Shown here one piece after another: positions 35,006 to 44,602 of a stretch of 64,000 nt of DNA. The translations under genes and the position numbers were made by a program. The stretch is from the NCBI GenBank assembly GCA_017849615.1, contig JAFIGS010000021.1, positions 23,545 to 87,544 on the forward strand, in the 5' to 3' direction. Below the pieces are notes generated by a model. It was not told the origin of the DNA, searched no databases, and saw nothing but the letters and a program-made list of their open reading frames with translations. How positions within the stretch are numbered: the first letter of the stretch is position 1; each line of letters opens with the position of its first letter. The DNA is from Pseudolabrys sp. (GTDB lineage Bacteria > Pseudomonadota > Alphaproteobacteria > Rhizobiales > Xanthobacteraceae).

Positions 35006-36502
35006 TCAGCGCGTGGTCTGTGTCCGCAAATGCACCACGGCGATGGCGTCGGTATAGACGCGCTGCCACTCCGGCATGCGGTCGAGCAGGCCAGCCGCCG
35101 GAGTCGCCGGTGCCAGCAGCGTGACATCGATGTCGCGCGCGCGCATCAGGTCGTAGAAGACGCCGACATTCTTGAGATTCAGCGCCGCGTCGTGGCGCAG
35201 AAAGAAGTCGGCGCCGTACAATTCAGTGCGGCCGTCGATGAATGGTTTGACGCCCTGCGCGATCAGATAGCCGCCGAAATCGTATGAGTTCAGCAGATGC
35301 GTCTTGCCCGACGCCTTGACCGCCGCGACCGCGCCGGCCGGCGAGACCTCCGCGCGCGGTGCGTAGCGCAGCGTCATCGGCAGCGCGACACTCATGGCGG
35401 CGGCGAACAAAAGCAGCGCGGCGGCCGCCGCCGTATGGAGCATCTTCGCATCGCCAGCCGCGCGGCGGCCGAATTGCGACGCCAGCGGCGCGGCCATGAA
35501 CAACGGCGCGACCAGGCCCAGCATCTCGCCATTGCGCGACTGGCTCAACGCCATGTGCAGGAGCCCGAGCACGACGGCAATGCGCACCGGCGGCAGCGTC
35601 ACGCGGCGGTACAGCAGAAAACCGATGGCGGCGAGCAGGCAGATTTCGAGACCGCCGAGCCGCGCGAAATCCTGCGGCTGCCATTCTCCGATCAGCGCCA
35701 GCGCCGGGCCGAGGCCGAGAATACGCCGCGTCACCAGAACTGACTCCAGGCCGTAAGGCGTCGCGCAGGCCGCAACGAGCGCGGCGAAGCCGAACAGCCC
35801 CCAGCGGATCGCGACGCGGCGGCGCTCGTCGGCGCGCGCGTCGATCAGCGCCTCCAGCGCGACCGGCGCCATCAGAAAAAGGCCGAAGGTAAAGCCGCCA
35901 TGCAGATTGGCCCACAGCGCGATCAGCGGCAGCAGCCAGAACGACGGCGCGCGCTTTTCGTCCACGGCACGCACCAGCCCGGCGACCCACATCACCATCA
36001 CCGGCAGCGCCAGCGCATGCGGCCGCGCCAGCATATGCGGCGCGGCGAGCGTGAAGGCCGCCATCACCAGCACCAGCGCCGGCAGCGGCGCGAGGTGACG
36101 CATCACATAATAAGTCAGCAGGCCGAAGGCCGAGGCGATCGCCAGCGCGCTCACCGCGACGACGCCGCTCCAGCCGAGCGCGCTGTAAGCCCCGGCGAAA
36201 ATCACCTGCGCCAGCCACTGGCTCGAAATCCAGGGCGCGCCGGCGACCGTCCAGGAGAACGTATCGACATGCGGCACGGCACGGTTGGCGATCATCCAGT
36301 CGCCGAGCGCGATCTGCCAGTAAGTGTCGGCGTCGTTGAGCAGCTTGCCGCCCAGCGCCAGCAACATGACGTAGAGCAGCGCCGCGACGATGAGCGGCCA
36401 GGCGACAGGCGCCATGATGGCGCGCGCGGCATGCGGCGTGTCTCGCGAAACGTCGGCGGGCGGATAGACCACGGCAAAGGCCCCCAAAACCGGTGCGGAC
36501 AT
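35006..36502 (-). CDS. Polytopic membrane protein, glycosyltransferase-like topology
   Basis: A 498-residue protein with ten or more hydrophobic helices and a short soluble C-terminal domain (about residues 400-498). The early NDADTYWQIALGDWM segment, with acidic residues in the first periplasmic loop, resembles GT-C-fold glycosyltransferases, as does the multi-helix layout, but I cannot name a family. It is divergent from the TPP-riboswitch operon and converges with the glycine-zipper gene. The start is MSAPVLGAF; MAPVAWPL further in is an alternative. Confidence 0.7.
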   Translation of the reverse strand: MSAPVLGAFAVVYPPADVSRDTPHAARAIMAPVAWPLIVAALLYVMLLALGGKLLNDADTYWQIALGDWMIANRAVPHVDTFSWTVAGAPWISSQWLAQVIFAGAYSALGWSGVVAVSALAIASAFGLLTYYVMRHLAPLPALVLVMAAFTLAAPHMLARPHALALPVMVMWVAGLVRAVDEKRAPSFWLLPLIALWANLHGGFTFGLFLMAPVALEALIDARADERRRVAIRWGLFGFAALVAACATPYGLESVLVTRRILGLGPALALIGEWQPQDFARLGGLEICLLAAIGFLLYRRVTLPPVRIAVVLGLLHMALSQSRNGEMLGLVAPLFMAAPLASQFGRRAAGDAKMLHTAAAAALLLFAAAMSVALPMTLRYAPRAEVSPAGAVAAVKASGKTHLLNSYDFGGYLIAQGVKPFIDGRTELYGADFFLRHDAALNLKNVGVFYDLMRARDIDVTLLAPATPAAGLLDRMPEWQRVYTDAIAVVHLRTQTTR

Positions 36503-36611
36503 CCGGCACGGCCGTGTCATTAGAGCCGCCAAGCCATAACCGAGGGTAAATGGGCTGGAACAAAAGCGAACGGCCGATTGACACCTCCCGCCACGCGCCT
36601 AGATTACGTCC

Positions 36612-36695
36612 ATTCCGAGGGGTGCCCGGCAAAGCGGCCGGGCTGAGAGAGTCCCTTTGAACCTGATCCGGGTCATGCCGGCGAAGGGACAGGAC
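36612..36695 (+). promoter_or_regulatory. TPP riboswitch (thi box)
   Basis: The conserved thiamin-pyrophosphate aptamer elements are clear: GAGGGGTGCCC, GGGCTGAGA, CCCTTTGAACCTGATC and CGGGTCATGCCGGCGAAGGG. The 3' end of the aptamer lies 6 bases before the ATG of the membrane-protein gene, so TPP binding could mask its ribosome site, as in translational thi switches of Gram-negative bacteria. It governs the downstream gene and thiC. Confidence 0.97.
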
Positions 36696-36701
36696 ACATC
36701 G

Positions 36702-37109
36702 ATGCAAACGTCGCATTTGATCGCGCGAATCGCCGGCCCGGTTCTGGCCGTGCTCGGCATTGGCGCGCTCATCAACGGCACGGCCTACGCCGAAGTCAGC
36801 CGCCAGTTGCTCGGCAACAGCGCCATGGTCGCGCTGTCCGGCGTGCTCGGGCTCACCGCCGGCCTCGCCATCCTCAACGCCCATCCGCGCTGGACGCCCG
36901 ACTGGCGCAGTCTCGTCACCGGCCTCGGCTGGTTGCTGTCGCTGATGGGCGTATTCCGCATTTTCGCGCCCGACCTCGTGCGCTTCGTCGGCGCCACCAG
37001 CAACCCGCGCGTCGTCGTCGTGCTGGCTGTCGTCTTTATCGCCGCAGGCGGCATTCTCACATTCAAGGGCTACGGGGCCGAACAGCCGCCAGGCCAGCGC
37101 AAGGAGTAA
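36702..37109 (+). CDS. Unknown four-helix membrane protein under TPP-riboswitch control
   Basis: A 135-residue hydrophobic protein with four predicted helices (about residues 8-28, 40-58, 68-86, 98-116) and a short basic tail. It starts 6 bases after the riboswitch and ends 3 bases before thiC, so it is the first gene of a thiamin-regulated operon. I recognise no family. Its position suggests a link to thiamin or pyrimidine-precursor handling, for example an accessory membrane factor or transporter subunit, but nothing in the sequence proves it. The riboswitch precludes the upstream in-frame ATG at 36657. Confidence 0.82.
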   Translation: MQTSHLIARIAGPVLAVLGIGALINGTAYAEVSRQLLGNSAMVALSGVLGLTAGLAILNAHPRWTPDWRSLVTGLGWLLSLMGVFRIFAPDLVRFVGATSNPRVVVVLAVVFIAAGGILTFKGYGAEQPPGQRKE

Positions 37110-39155
<2,046 letters not shown>

Positions 39156-39178
39156 GACCACTTATTCTCGCAAGATAA

Positions 39179-39210
39179 AAGGTCGGGCTCTTACGAGTCC
39201 GGCCTTTTTT
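39179..39210 (+). terminator. Rho-independent terminator after thiC
   Basis: An imperfect stem, AGGTCGGGCTC (39180-39190) with GAGTCCGGCCT (39195-39205), loop TTAC, then TTTTTT. It ends the thiamin operon 25 bases after the thiC stop. Confidence 0.85.
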
Positions 39211-39215
39211 AACAT

Positions 39216-39244
39216 TTGACATGTTCCTGGTATGTTCTTATTCT
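39216..39244 (+). promoter_or_regulatory. Sigma-70-like promoter of the island gene
   Basis: TTGACA (39216-39221), 17-base spacer, TATTCT (39239-39244). It lies just after the thiC terminator and 45 bases before the start codon of the TIR-like gene. The near-consensus form and AT-rich context are unlike the rest of the window. Confidence 0.55.
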
Positions 39245-39288
39245 TTCCAAGATTGTGCGTTCTAGAATTTCGATAAAATGGAGCCATC

Positions 39289-39861
39289 ATGGATCGGAAC
39301 GTTGAAGCCACGTCGACAACGGAATCCGTTAGCGAACTAGCAAAGAAAAAGGCTGGAAAAGCGACGCTTCGCGGAAAGAAGAAAATTTTGAAGAGCAGGA
39401 AAGTCAAAGATCGAAAGAAACGAGTTTCCAGAAATTTTCCTGCCGCTTCGTTCGAAGAAGCCGTTGAATTTGCAAAAGCGATATTCAGAATTGGAAGTGG
39501 AAGCCCGGTTCGCCGCCTCACCTTGTTCAACGAATTAGGAAAGTCACCCGAAAGCAGCGCTAGTCGCATGATGATCACTCATGCTGGCAAATATGGATTA
39601 ATTACGGGTGGCTATCAAGCCGAACAACTGGGACTTACTCCAGATGGCCTGCGAGCAATTGATGAAGAAGCCCCTAGTCGCGAACGGGCCAAAGCTCGCA
39701 TTAAGCTGGCAATAGAAGATATCGAGATTTTTAAGGGACTGTACGATCGGTTTGTCGGAACCAAACTTCCGGCACGAGCTGTCTTGGCAGATGCTGCGAA
39801 GGAGCTTGGAGGCAACCTGACGCAATTGAGGAGGCGGTGGATACGTTTGTCGTCAATCTGA
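39289..39861 (+). CDS. N-terminal part of a frameshifted TIR-like/NDT-like protein
   Basis: This frame gives 190 residues, but only the first ~174 look genuine. Residues 1-50 are very basic (Lys/Arg clusters such as KGKKK absent, but GKKKILKSRK present). Residues ~50-170 look like tandem winged-helix-like segments: FPAASFEEAVEFAKAI, GSPVRRLTLFNELG, SSASRMMITHAGKYGLITGG, then a helical hairpin with FVGTKLPARAVLADAAKELG. I recall this layout preceding TIR-like nucleotide-hydrolase domains in bacterial proteins. At GGA (39808-39810) a missing A would continue the protein as RQPDAIEEAVDTF in the next frame. Codon use is AT-rich compared with neighbours. A good ribosome site (GGAG, 5-base spacing) precedes it. 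Confidence 0.7.
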   Translation: MDRNVEATSTTESVSELAKKKAGKATLRGKKKILKSRKVKDRKKRVSRNFPAASFEEAVEFAKAIFRIGSGSPVRRLTLFNELGKSPESSASRMMITHAGKYGLITGGYQAEQLGLTPDGLRAIDEEAPSRERAKARIKLAIEDIEIFKGLYDRFVGTKLPARAVLADAAKELGGNLTQLRRRWIRLSSI

Positions 39862-40514
39862 AATTCGTTGGATTGCTTCAAACCTTATCTGGCGCGGACC
39901 GTATTGTAACTATTGACCATTATCTGGACGCCGTTCCGGCCACAACCCAATCTTCAGCCCCCATATCGACCGTCGCAGTATCACGAGAAGTTAAAAGCCT
40001 CGTCACTGCAGAACATGCCCAGTTTGAAACGACATGTTTTTACGTTGCACCCATCGGCGACGCCGACTCTGCATTGCGCCGGCATTCAGACCTTTTTCTA
40101 GGATCAATCATTGAGCCAGCTGTTGAACCATTTAAGTTAAACGTCATTCGCGCTGACGCAATAGACAAGCCTGGCGTCATCACAAAACAGATAATCGAAT
40201 ACTTGCTGAAATCCCGGCTGGTTATAGTGGACTTATCTCATCACAATCCAAATGTTTTCTACGAACTGGCTATTCGCCACATGATGCGACTGCCCGTTGT
40301 TCAAATTATCAGACTCGCCGACAAAGTTCCTTTTGATATCAATCAAATGAGGACCATCATCATTGATGATACCGACGTATACTCACTTGTCCCCAAGATT
40401 GAATCATACCGATCCGAGATATCAACTCAGATCAGGCGGGCCTTAGATGATCCCGATTCGGTCGATAACCCGATTACAACTTACTACCCTGCACTCAAAG
40501 CCGCTTTGAACTAA
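39837..40514 (+). CDS. C-terminal part of the frameshifted TIR-like/NDT-like protein
   Basis: This frame gives 225 residues and is open back to the proposed frameshift at 39810. The last ~150 residues resemble the nucleoside-2-deoxyribosyltransferase-like/TIR-like family: CFYVAPIGDADSALRRHSD, IIEPAVEP, IRADAIDKPGVITKQIIEYL, LVIVDLSHHNPNVFYELAIRH, then VPFDINQMRTIII. The Glu of NPNVFYEL is the usual catalytic position. Such domains cleave nucleotides such as NAD or nucleosides in immune or stress effectors. Joined to the upstream part the protein would be about 408 residues. Whether it is active, split or a pseudogene cannot be told; the reaction is inferred from fold similarity. Confidence 0.7.
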   Translation: MDTFVVNLKFVGLLQTLSGADRIVTIDHYLDAVPATTQSSAPISTVAVSREVKSLVTAEHAQFETTCFYVAPIGDADSALRRHSDLFLGSIIEPAVEPFKLNVIRADAIDKPGVITKQIIEYLLKSRLVIVDLSHHNPNVFYELAIRHMMRLPVVQIIRLADKVPFDINQMRTIIIDDTDVYSLVPKIESYRSEISTQIRRALDDPDSVDNPITTYYPALKAALN

Positions 40515-40609
40515 AAATACTTTTTATAAGATGTTGCGACTTGCGGCATGACAAGTTTGGCAACTTCGTAGAACGGCTGGTCCAAGGCGGGTAGGACGAT
40601 GCTACTGTG

Positions 40610-40733
40610 TCATCACCGAGCTTGTCCCGGTGATCCATGAGGAAGCACTCCCAACATAAATCGCACGTAACGCCGCCGATGCGACCGCGCTTCATGGACT
40701 GCCGGGGCAAGCCCGGCAATGGCGGCCCATGAC
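40610..40733. repeat. Inverted pair of REP-like palindromic elements
   Basis: The left arm (40610-40640) reads TCATCACCGAGCTTGTCCCG then GTGATCCATGA. The right arm (40692-40733) is an inverted version with TCATGGACTGCCGGGGCAAG then CCCGGCAATGG. Each contains its own G/C palindrome. Pairs like this are dispersed extragenic repeats in Bradyrhizobium-type genomes. Confidence 0.7.
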
Positions 40734-40763
40734 GACGGTGCACCAACCTGCCAGCCCGCCCCC

Positions 40764-40951
40764 TTACCTCTTCTTCTCCCCCACCTCGAAAAAATATCCG
40801 AGATCGTCTTGAGATAAGGCGCCATCTGCGCGCCGGTGGCGCCGGGCTTGCCGGTCACCTGCTGCGTATAGAACGGCACGACAAAGCGCTGCTCCGGCTT
40901 GATGTTCGGAATGTCCTTCTCGGCCGGCTCCCAGATGCGCGTCGCGCGCAA
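40764..40951 (-). pseudogene. 3' fragment of an unknown protein gene
   Basis: The leftward frame encodes RIWEPAEKDIPNIKPEQRF, then VVPFYTQQVTGKPGATGAQM and APYLKTISDIF with good codon bias, but no start is available and the reading frame breaks at a T6 run near 40791. With one more T it would end FFEVGEKKR-stop at 40764. I do not recognise the parent protein. The 5' part is missing and abuts the BrnA-like remnant. Confidence 0.45.
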
Positions 40952-40969
40952 GGCAGCGGTCTTGCGCTT

Positions 40970-41087
40970 TTACTTCCCCGCCACCTTCCGCAGCGCCGCA
41001 TTGATCCGCTCCTGCCAGCCCGGCCCATCGGCCTGGAAAAAATCAAGCACCTCGCGGTCGAGGCGCAAGACCGCCCGTCCACGCTAT
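40970..41087 (-). pseudogene. Truncated BrnA-like antitoxin gene
   Basis: Encodes only the end of a BrnA-type antitoxin: LRLDREVLDFFQADGPGWQ followed by ERINAALRKVAGK and a stop. A TAG closes the frame just upstream and the N-terminal half is missing. It is a diverged copy of the gene at 41747-41971, in the same orientation, about 0.7 kb away. Confidence 0.65.
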
Positions 41088-41152
41088 CTGTCAGCGAGAT
41101 CGCCTTGCCCCGCCCCGTTGGCCCCATGCGGTCTCCGTGGTAACGTCCGCCC

Positions 41153-41468
41153 ATGAACGCCAAGGTCAAAATCGAGGTCGACCCGCAGACGGCGGACCTG
41201 CTTCAGGCCCGTGCCACGGCGCGCGGCATGAGTGTTTCCGACCTGCTGGCCGATCTTGCGGCTGGCGCGGACACCTTGCCACCATGGCTGGAAACCCTGC
41301 GAGAAGGGCGAAGGCCCTTGGGCCGCTGACGTCCTCGCGGAGGATCAACGCCGCCTCGCCGAATTCAACCGCGCGCGCATGGGCGCGCCGTGGAGCGAAG
41401 TGAAGGCATGGATGCAAAGTTGGGGCACGCCGGATGAGTTGCCCGCACCCAAGCCGCGCAAGCTGTGA
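41153..41468 (+). pseudogene. RHH-type antitoxin gene with a frameshift
   Basis: The first frame encodes MNAKVKIEVDPQTADLLQAR and on to LPPWLETLREG, a strand-helix-helix start. The second frame continues with EGPWAADVLAEDQRRLAEFN and ends PAPKPRKL at 41468. Removing one base near 41315 joins them into a ~104-residue antitoxin of the kind that partners RelE/ParE toxins. Its stop overlaps the toxin GTG start, the usual coupling. The frameshift is either decay or a sequence error. Confidence 0.6.
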
Positions 41469-41741
41469 AACTCGTTGTCTCGCAGGCCGCGCAGGCGGAC
41501 CTGTCGAGACTGCACGATTTTCTCGCTGATGCTGATCCAGCCGTCGCGCGGCGCGCCGTTTCGGCCATCGTTGGCGCTATCGACACTCTCGACTTGTTTC
41601 CGGAGCGCGGCAGGCCGTCAATGCTTCCGGGCCTGCGCGAACTGATCGTTCCGTTCGGTGAGGCGGGCTATGTCGTCCGCTATATGCTCAACAGCGGCGG
41701 CATTGTCATTCTTCGGGCATGGCTGCGAGGCGCGGACGTAA
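41465..41741 (+). pseudogene. RelE/ParE-type toxin gene, 3' end disrupted
   Basis: The GTG-started frame encodes KLVVSQAAQADLSRLHDFLA, LFPERGRPSMLPGLREL, GYVVRYMLNSGGIVILRAW, a clear ParE/RelE-like fold. After RAW the family expects HGREAR-stop. Here the frame continues through antisense of the BrnA-like gene, while another frame gives HGCEART and TAA at 41739. Loss of one 5-bp unit of a GCATGGCATGGC-type repeat would explain it. Probably inactive or an altered C-terminus. Confidence 0.6.
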
Positions 41742-41746
41742 GCCTC

Positions 41747-41971
41747 CTACTTCCCACTGACCTTCCTCAACGCCTGATTGATCCTCTCCTGCCAGCCCGG
41801 CCCATCGGCCTGGAAGAAGTCCAGCACGTCGCGGTCGAGGCGCAAGGTCACCTGCTCCTTGACGCCGGGAATGGACGGCTTGTCCGGCGGCAGGTCCGCC
41901 GGCTTGGTGGTCGCAGCTTTGAAAGCCTTTTCGGCTTCGCTGCGGGAATCGCGGAAGGGTGTGCGTGCCAT
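41747..41971 (-). CDS. BrnA-like antitoxin, no adjacent BrnT toxin
   Basis: A 74-residue protein with a flexible N-terminus and a C-terminal DNA-binding segment LRLDRDVLDFFQADGPGWQ plus ERINQALRKV, matching the BrnA antitoxin family (RHH-like). BrnA normally neutralises the RNase BrnT and represses its own operon. No BrnT gene is next to it; the upstream gene is a DUF488 protein on the other strand. So it is an orphan antitoxin or its partner lies elsewhere. A truncated copy exists at 40970-41087. Confidence 0.72.
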   Translation of the reverse strand: MARTPFRDSRSEAEKAFKAATTKPADLPPDKPSIPGVKEQVTLRLDRDVLDFFQADGPGWQERINQALRKVSGK

Positions 41972-42054
41972 GGCGGAATGATAGCATGGCGGCGCGCCGC
42001 GGCGCAGCCATGATGTCGGCGCGGCGGCGCGGCCCGCCGTTCCGCAGGGAGCCC

Positions 42055-42429
42055 ATGATGACGACGACACGCATCGCGCCCGAGCGCCTCAAACTGAAAC
42101 GCGCCTATGAGCCGCCCGCGCGCGGCGACGGCGTGCGCATTCTGGTCGACCGGCTGTGGCCGCGCGGGCTGCAGAAGGATGGCGCCGCGCTCGACGACTG
42201 GATCAAGGAGATCGCACCGAGCCCCGAATTGCGGAAATGGTTCGGCCACGATCCGGAACGCTGGGGCGAATTCCGCCGCCGCTATGCCGCGGAGCTGCGC
42301 GGCAGCGCCGAGGCGCTGGAGCGCATCCGGGCGCTGGCCCGCCGCCGGCCGGTCACGCTCATCTATGCGGCGCGCGACGAAGCGCACAACCACGCGCTGG
42401 TGCTGCGCGACACGTTGCTGAAGCGCTAG
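42055..42429 (+). CDS. DUF488 family protein
   Basis: A 124-residue DUF488 protein (YeaO-like). Hallmarks: RILVDRLWPRGL (about residues 27-38), FGHDPERWGEFRRRYAAEL and the end LIYAARDEAHNHALVL. The first has the conserved Asp-Arg-Leu-Trp-Pro-Arg-Gly. Function is not established. The start is the first ATG after GCAGGGAG. It is divergent from the BrnA-like gene. Confidence 0.88.
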   Translation: MMTTTRIAPERLKLKRAYEPPARGDGVRILVDRLWPRGLQKDGAALDDWIKEIAPSPELRKWFGHDPERWGEFRRRYAAELRGSAEALERIRALARRRPVTLIYAARDEAHNHALVLRDTLLKR

Positions 42430-42569
42430 ACGCCGCCGGCCCCGCCCGTCGCCGCGCTGTCGCGCGGCGCCATCCCCTGTGGGGGAGCCTGTGACCTGCG
42501 TCACACGCGCGGCGACGCCAGGCCGCTAGCCTCGCCCGACCATCGCGCCGCATTGCCCGGAGGCACGCC

Positions 42570-43517
42570 ATGAAACCCTTCTCCGCCCTGCTCGTCGCCG
42601 CCGGCGTCCTTGTCGCATCGCCGCTCGTCGCGCCCGCCCTCGCCCAGACGGCCCCCGGCGTCGAGAAGATGAATGCCCAAAAACTTAATGCCTATGTCGG
42701 CTGCATCAACCGGCTGTCGGAGCGCAGCTACTCATCGCGCGAGCGCTATTTCAGCTGGGTCAAGGGCAAGACCGGCCCGACCGGCAAGGAGCGCATCATC
42801 TACGGCACCTACACCATCTACGATACGTCGGACTGCCGGAAGAACGTCGAGAAGGCGAACGCGCTGGAGCCGCACGACGCCGCGCTCGAAGCCGCCGCCA
42901 CGGCCTATGCCGACGCGGTCGGCAAGCTCGAGCCGCTGCTCAAGGAGGCCGACGACTATTACACGCAGGAGAACTACAAGGACGACAAGATGGCCAAGGG
43001 CAAGGCGCTGCATCCGCGCCTCGTCGCCGCCTGGGACGCCTTCGAAGGCGCGGACAAGAGCCTGCGCGCCAATGTCGAGGCCATCAACGACAAGCGCGCG
43101 CTGGAAAAGCTCGCCGCGATCGAGCAGGCCGAAGGCCGGAAGGCGCGCTATCACGTCGAGTCGCTGATGATCAACGCCCAGCGCGTGCTGCGCGCCGAGA
43201 CTGCCGACAAGCCGGACCTCGCCGCGATCACATCGGCGCTCAACGACTACGAGGCCGTCGTCAACGCCACCGAGCCCTTCGCCGCGGCGGCCGGGCCCGA
43301 CAAGATCGGCTCGATGTTCGTGTCCAACGCCAAGTCGTTCCTCACGACCGCCAAGCAGCTCATGCGCCGCATTCGCGACAAGACGCCATACTCGACCGGC
43401 GACCGCATGATGCTCGGTGGCGCCGGTTCCGGCTGGATGGTCGAAGGCTCGCCGCCGCGGTTGATGCGCGACTACAATCAGCTCATCGACGCCTATAACC
43501 GCGGCGCCCGCATCTAG
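42570..43517 (+). CDS. DUF3829 family exported protein
   Basis: A 315-residue protein with a signal peptide (ALLVAAGVLVASPLVAPALAQ, cleaved near residue 26), then an all-helical domain of the DUF3829 (YiiG-like) family: KLNAYVGCINRLSERSYSSR, DDYYTQENYKDDKMAKGK and DYNQLIDAYNRG at the end. Two Cys in the mature part could pair. Probably periplasmic; no role known. GGAGGCACGCC precedes the ATG. It is followed by a hairpin shared with the converging gene. Confidence 0.82.
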   Translation: MKPFSALLVAAGVLVASPLVAPALAQTAPGVEKMNAQKLNAYVGCINRLSERSYSSRERYFSWVKGKTGPTGKERIIYGTYTIYDTSDCRKNVEKANALEPHDAALEAAATAYADAVGKLEPLLKEADDYYTQENYKDDKMAKGKALHPRLVAAWDAFEGADKSLRANVEAINDKRALEKLAAIEQAEGRKARYHVESLMINAQRVLRAETADKPDLAAITSALNDYEAVVNATEPFAAAAGPDKIGSMFVSNAKSFLTTAKQLMRRIRDKTPYSTGDRMMLGGAGSGWMVEGSPPRLMRDYNQLIDAYNRGARI

Positions 43518-43531
43518 CGCCTGAAACGAAA

Positions 43532-43559
43532 AGGCCGGGACGTTCGCGCGTCCCGGCCT
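43532..43559 (-). terminator. Terminator hairpin between converging genes
   Basis: AGGCCGGGACG (43532-43542) pairs with 43549-43559, loop TTCGCG. The leftward transcript reads into TTTTCGTTTC, a fair U-tract, so it mainly ends the glycine-zipper gene; it may also act rightward. Confidence 0.65.
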
Positions 43560-43588
43560 CACGCATCATGTCGCCTTCTCTGGCGGTC

Positions 43589-44017
43589 TTAGAACCTCAC
43601 ATAGCGCTCCTGCGGCTGCGCCACGGCAACGCCGACCAGCGTACCGCCGACCGCGCCGATGCCGGCGCCGACCAGCGCGCCGCCACCGGAGGTCAGCGCC
43701 GAGCCGGCGATCGCGCATGGCGGGCACACCGCCGCACCGATAATGGCGCCGACCACCGCGCCACCGATCGGATAGAGCAGCGGCTCGGACGGGAATGGCG
43801 ATGCCGCGTAGACCGGCTCCGGCGCGTAATCGCGCCGGACGCGCCTCGTTTCATAGCGCGGCTCTGCGGCGTAAGCGGCGCGGACATAGCGCGCGTCCTG
43901 AGCGGAATAGCGGTCGTGATGGCGGCCGGCGGCGTTGGCCGAAGCCGGGATCATGACGGCGACAAGCGTCGCGGCGCTCAGGGCTGTGGCGATGGTACGC
44001 GTATTGAACTTGGCCAT
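43589..44017 (-). CDS. Glycine-zipper exported protein, second
   Basis: A 142-residue protein with a signal peptide (ALSAATLVAVMIPASANAA), a Tyr/Arg/Ala-rich middle and a glycine-zipper region (about residues 83-130, GGAVVGAIIGAAV and GALVGAGIGAVGG). It ends in an aromatic-basic tail YVRF. The overall plan is like the protein at 34668-34988. Likely outer-membrane or cell-surface; role unknown. Confidence 0.75.
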   Translation of the reverse strand: MAKFNTRTIATALSAATLVAVMIPASANAAGRHHDRYSAQDARYVRAAYAAEPRYETRRVRRDYAPEPVYAASPFPSEPLLYPIGGAVVGAIIGAAVCPPCAIAGSALTSGGGALVGAGIGAVGGTLVGVAVAQPQERYVRF

Positions 44018-44275
44018 GGGGCTCTCCGTTAATTCAACCAGCCCTGTGCGCTAACGACATCGCCCTGCGTCCGTTCCGCGCCGGAACGTCATGCGGACGA
44101 GAATCGGCGCGTTTGTTCCGCGCCCGCATGAGGTCTGAGCGCGGGCCTGTCTGACACCGGGGGCTGCCTTGGCTTCGCCACGACGCGGACCCATTACCGT
44201 CCCAGTCGGAGGGAACCCTCGTCTCGACGCGACGTTCAGTCGTGTAGCCTTCGCCCCAACGAGGAGCCCTCGCCC

Positions 44276-44542
44276 TTGTCCTTCTTCTCCGACCTGCCCG
44301 AGACCGAGCTTGTCCCTCCGCCTCAGGATGCTGTGCAATATCGCCACCTCGGCGCCACCGCCGCCGTGCTGAAGTATGCGCCGCGCCGGCTGCGGCTCGA
44401 CCACGGCGAAGAAGCCATCGCCCGCGCCCAGGCCGACGCGCGCTACTGGCGCGAACGCGCCTTTCGCGCCGAGACGAAACTGCGCGCGCTCGAAACACGG
44501 GTGCAGCAACTAGCGCGCCGGGCCCGCGAACTGGACCGCTAA
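44276..44542 (+). CDS. Small hypothetical protein with C-terminal coiled coil
   Basis: An 88-residue frame from a TTG start with GAGGAG nine bases upstream. The N-terminal third is Pro-rich; residues ~45-88 are a charged helix with heptad-like Ala/Leu spacing (ARYWRERAFRAETKLRALE), likely a coiled coil. ORFs on the opposite strand overlap it, but they lack ribosome sites and look like shadows. No family is recognised. Confidence 0.5.
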   Translation: MSFFSDLPETELVPPPQDAVQYRHLGATAAVLKYAPRRLRLDHGEEAIARAQADARYWRERAFRAETKLRALETRVQQLARRARELDR

Positions 44543-44602
44543 GCTCTCGTCACGGCTGTGCTAGGCTGCGACTCGCCTCGCTGCCTCGCACCCGGACGAC
44601 GC

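Larger units (their letters stand above)
40515..41152. other. Repeat and gene-remnant zone
   Basis: No intact gene. It holds an inverted REP-like pair (40610-40733), a 3' fragment of an unknown gene (40764-40951) and a truncated BrnA-like antitoxin gene (40970-41087), both leftward. Confidence 0.6.

Noticed and set aside
44034-44509. Two minus-strand open frames opposite the small coiled-coil gene
   Set aside because: Arg-rich composition and lack of ribosome sites suggest shadows.
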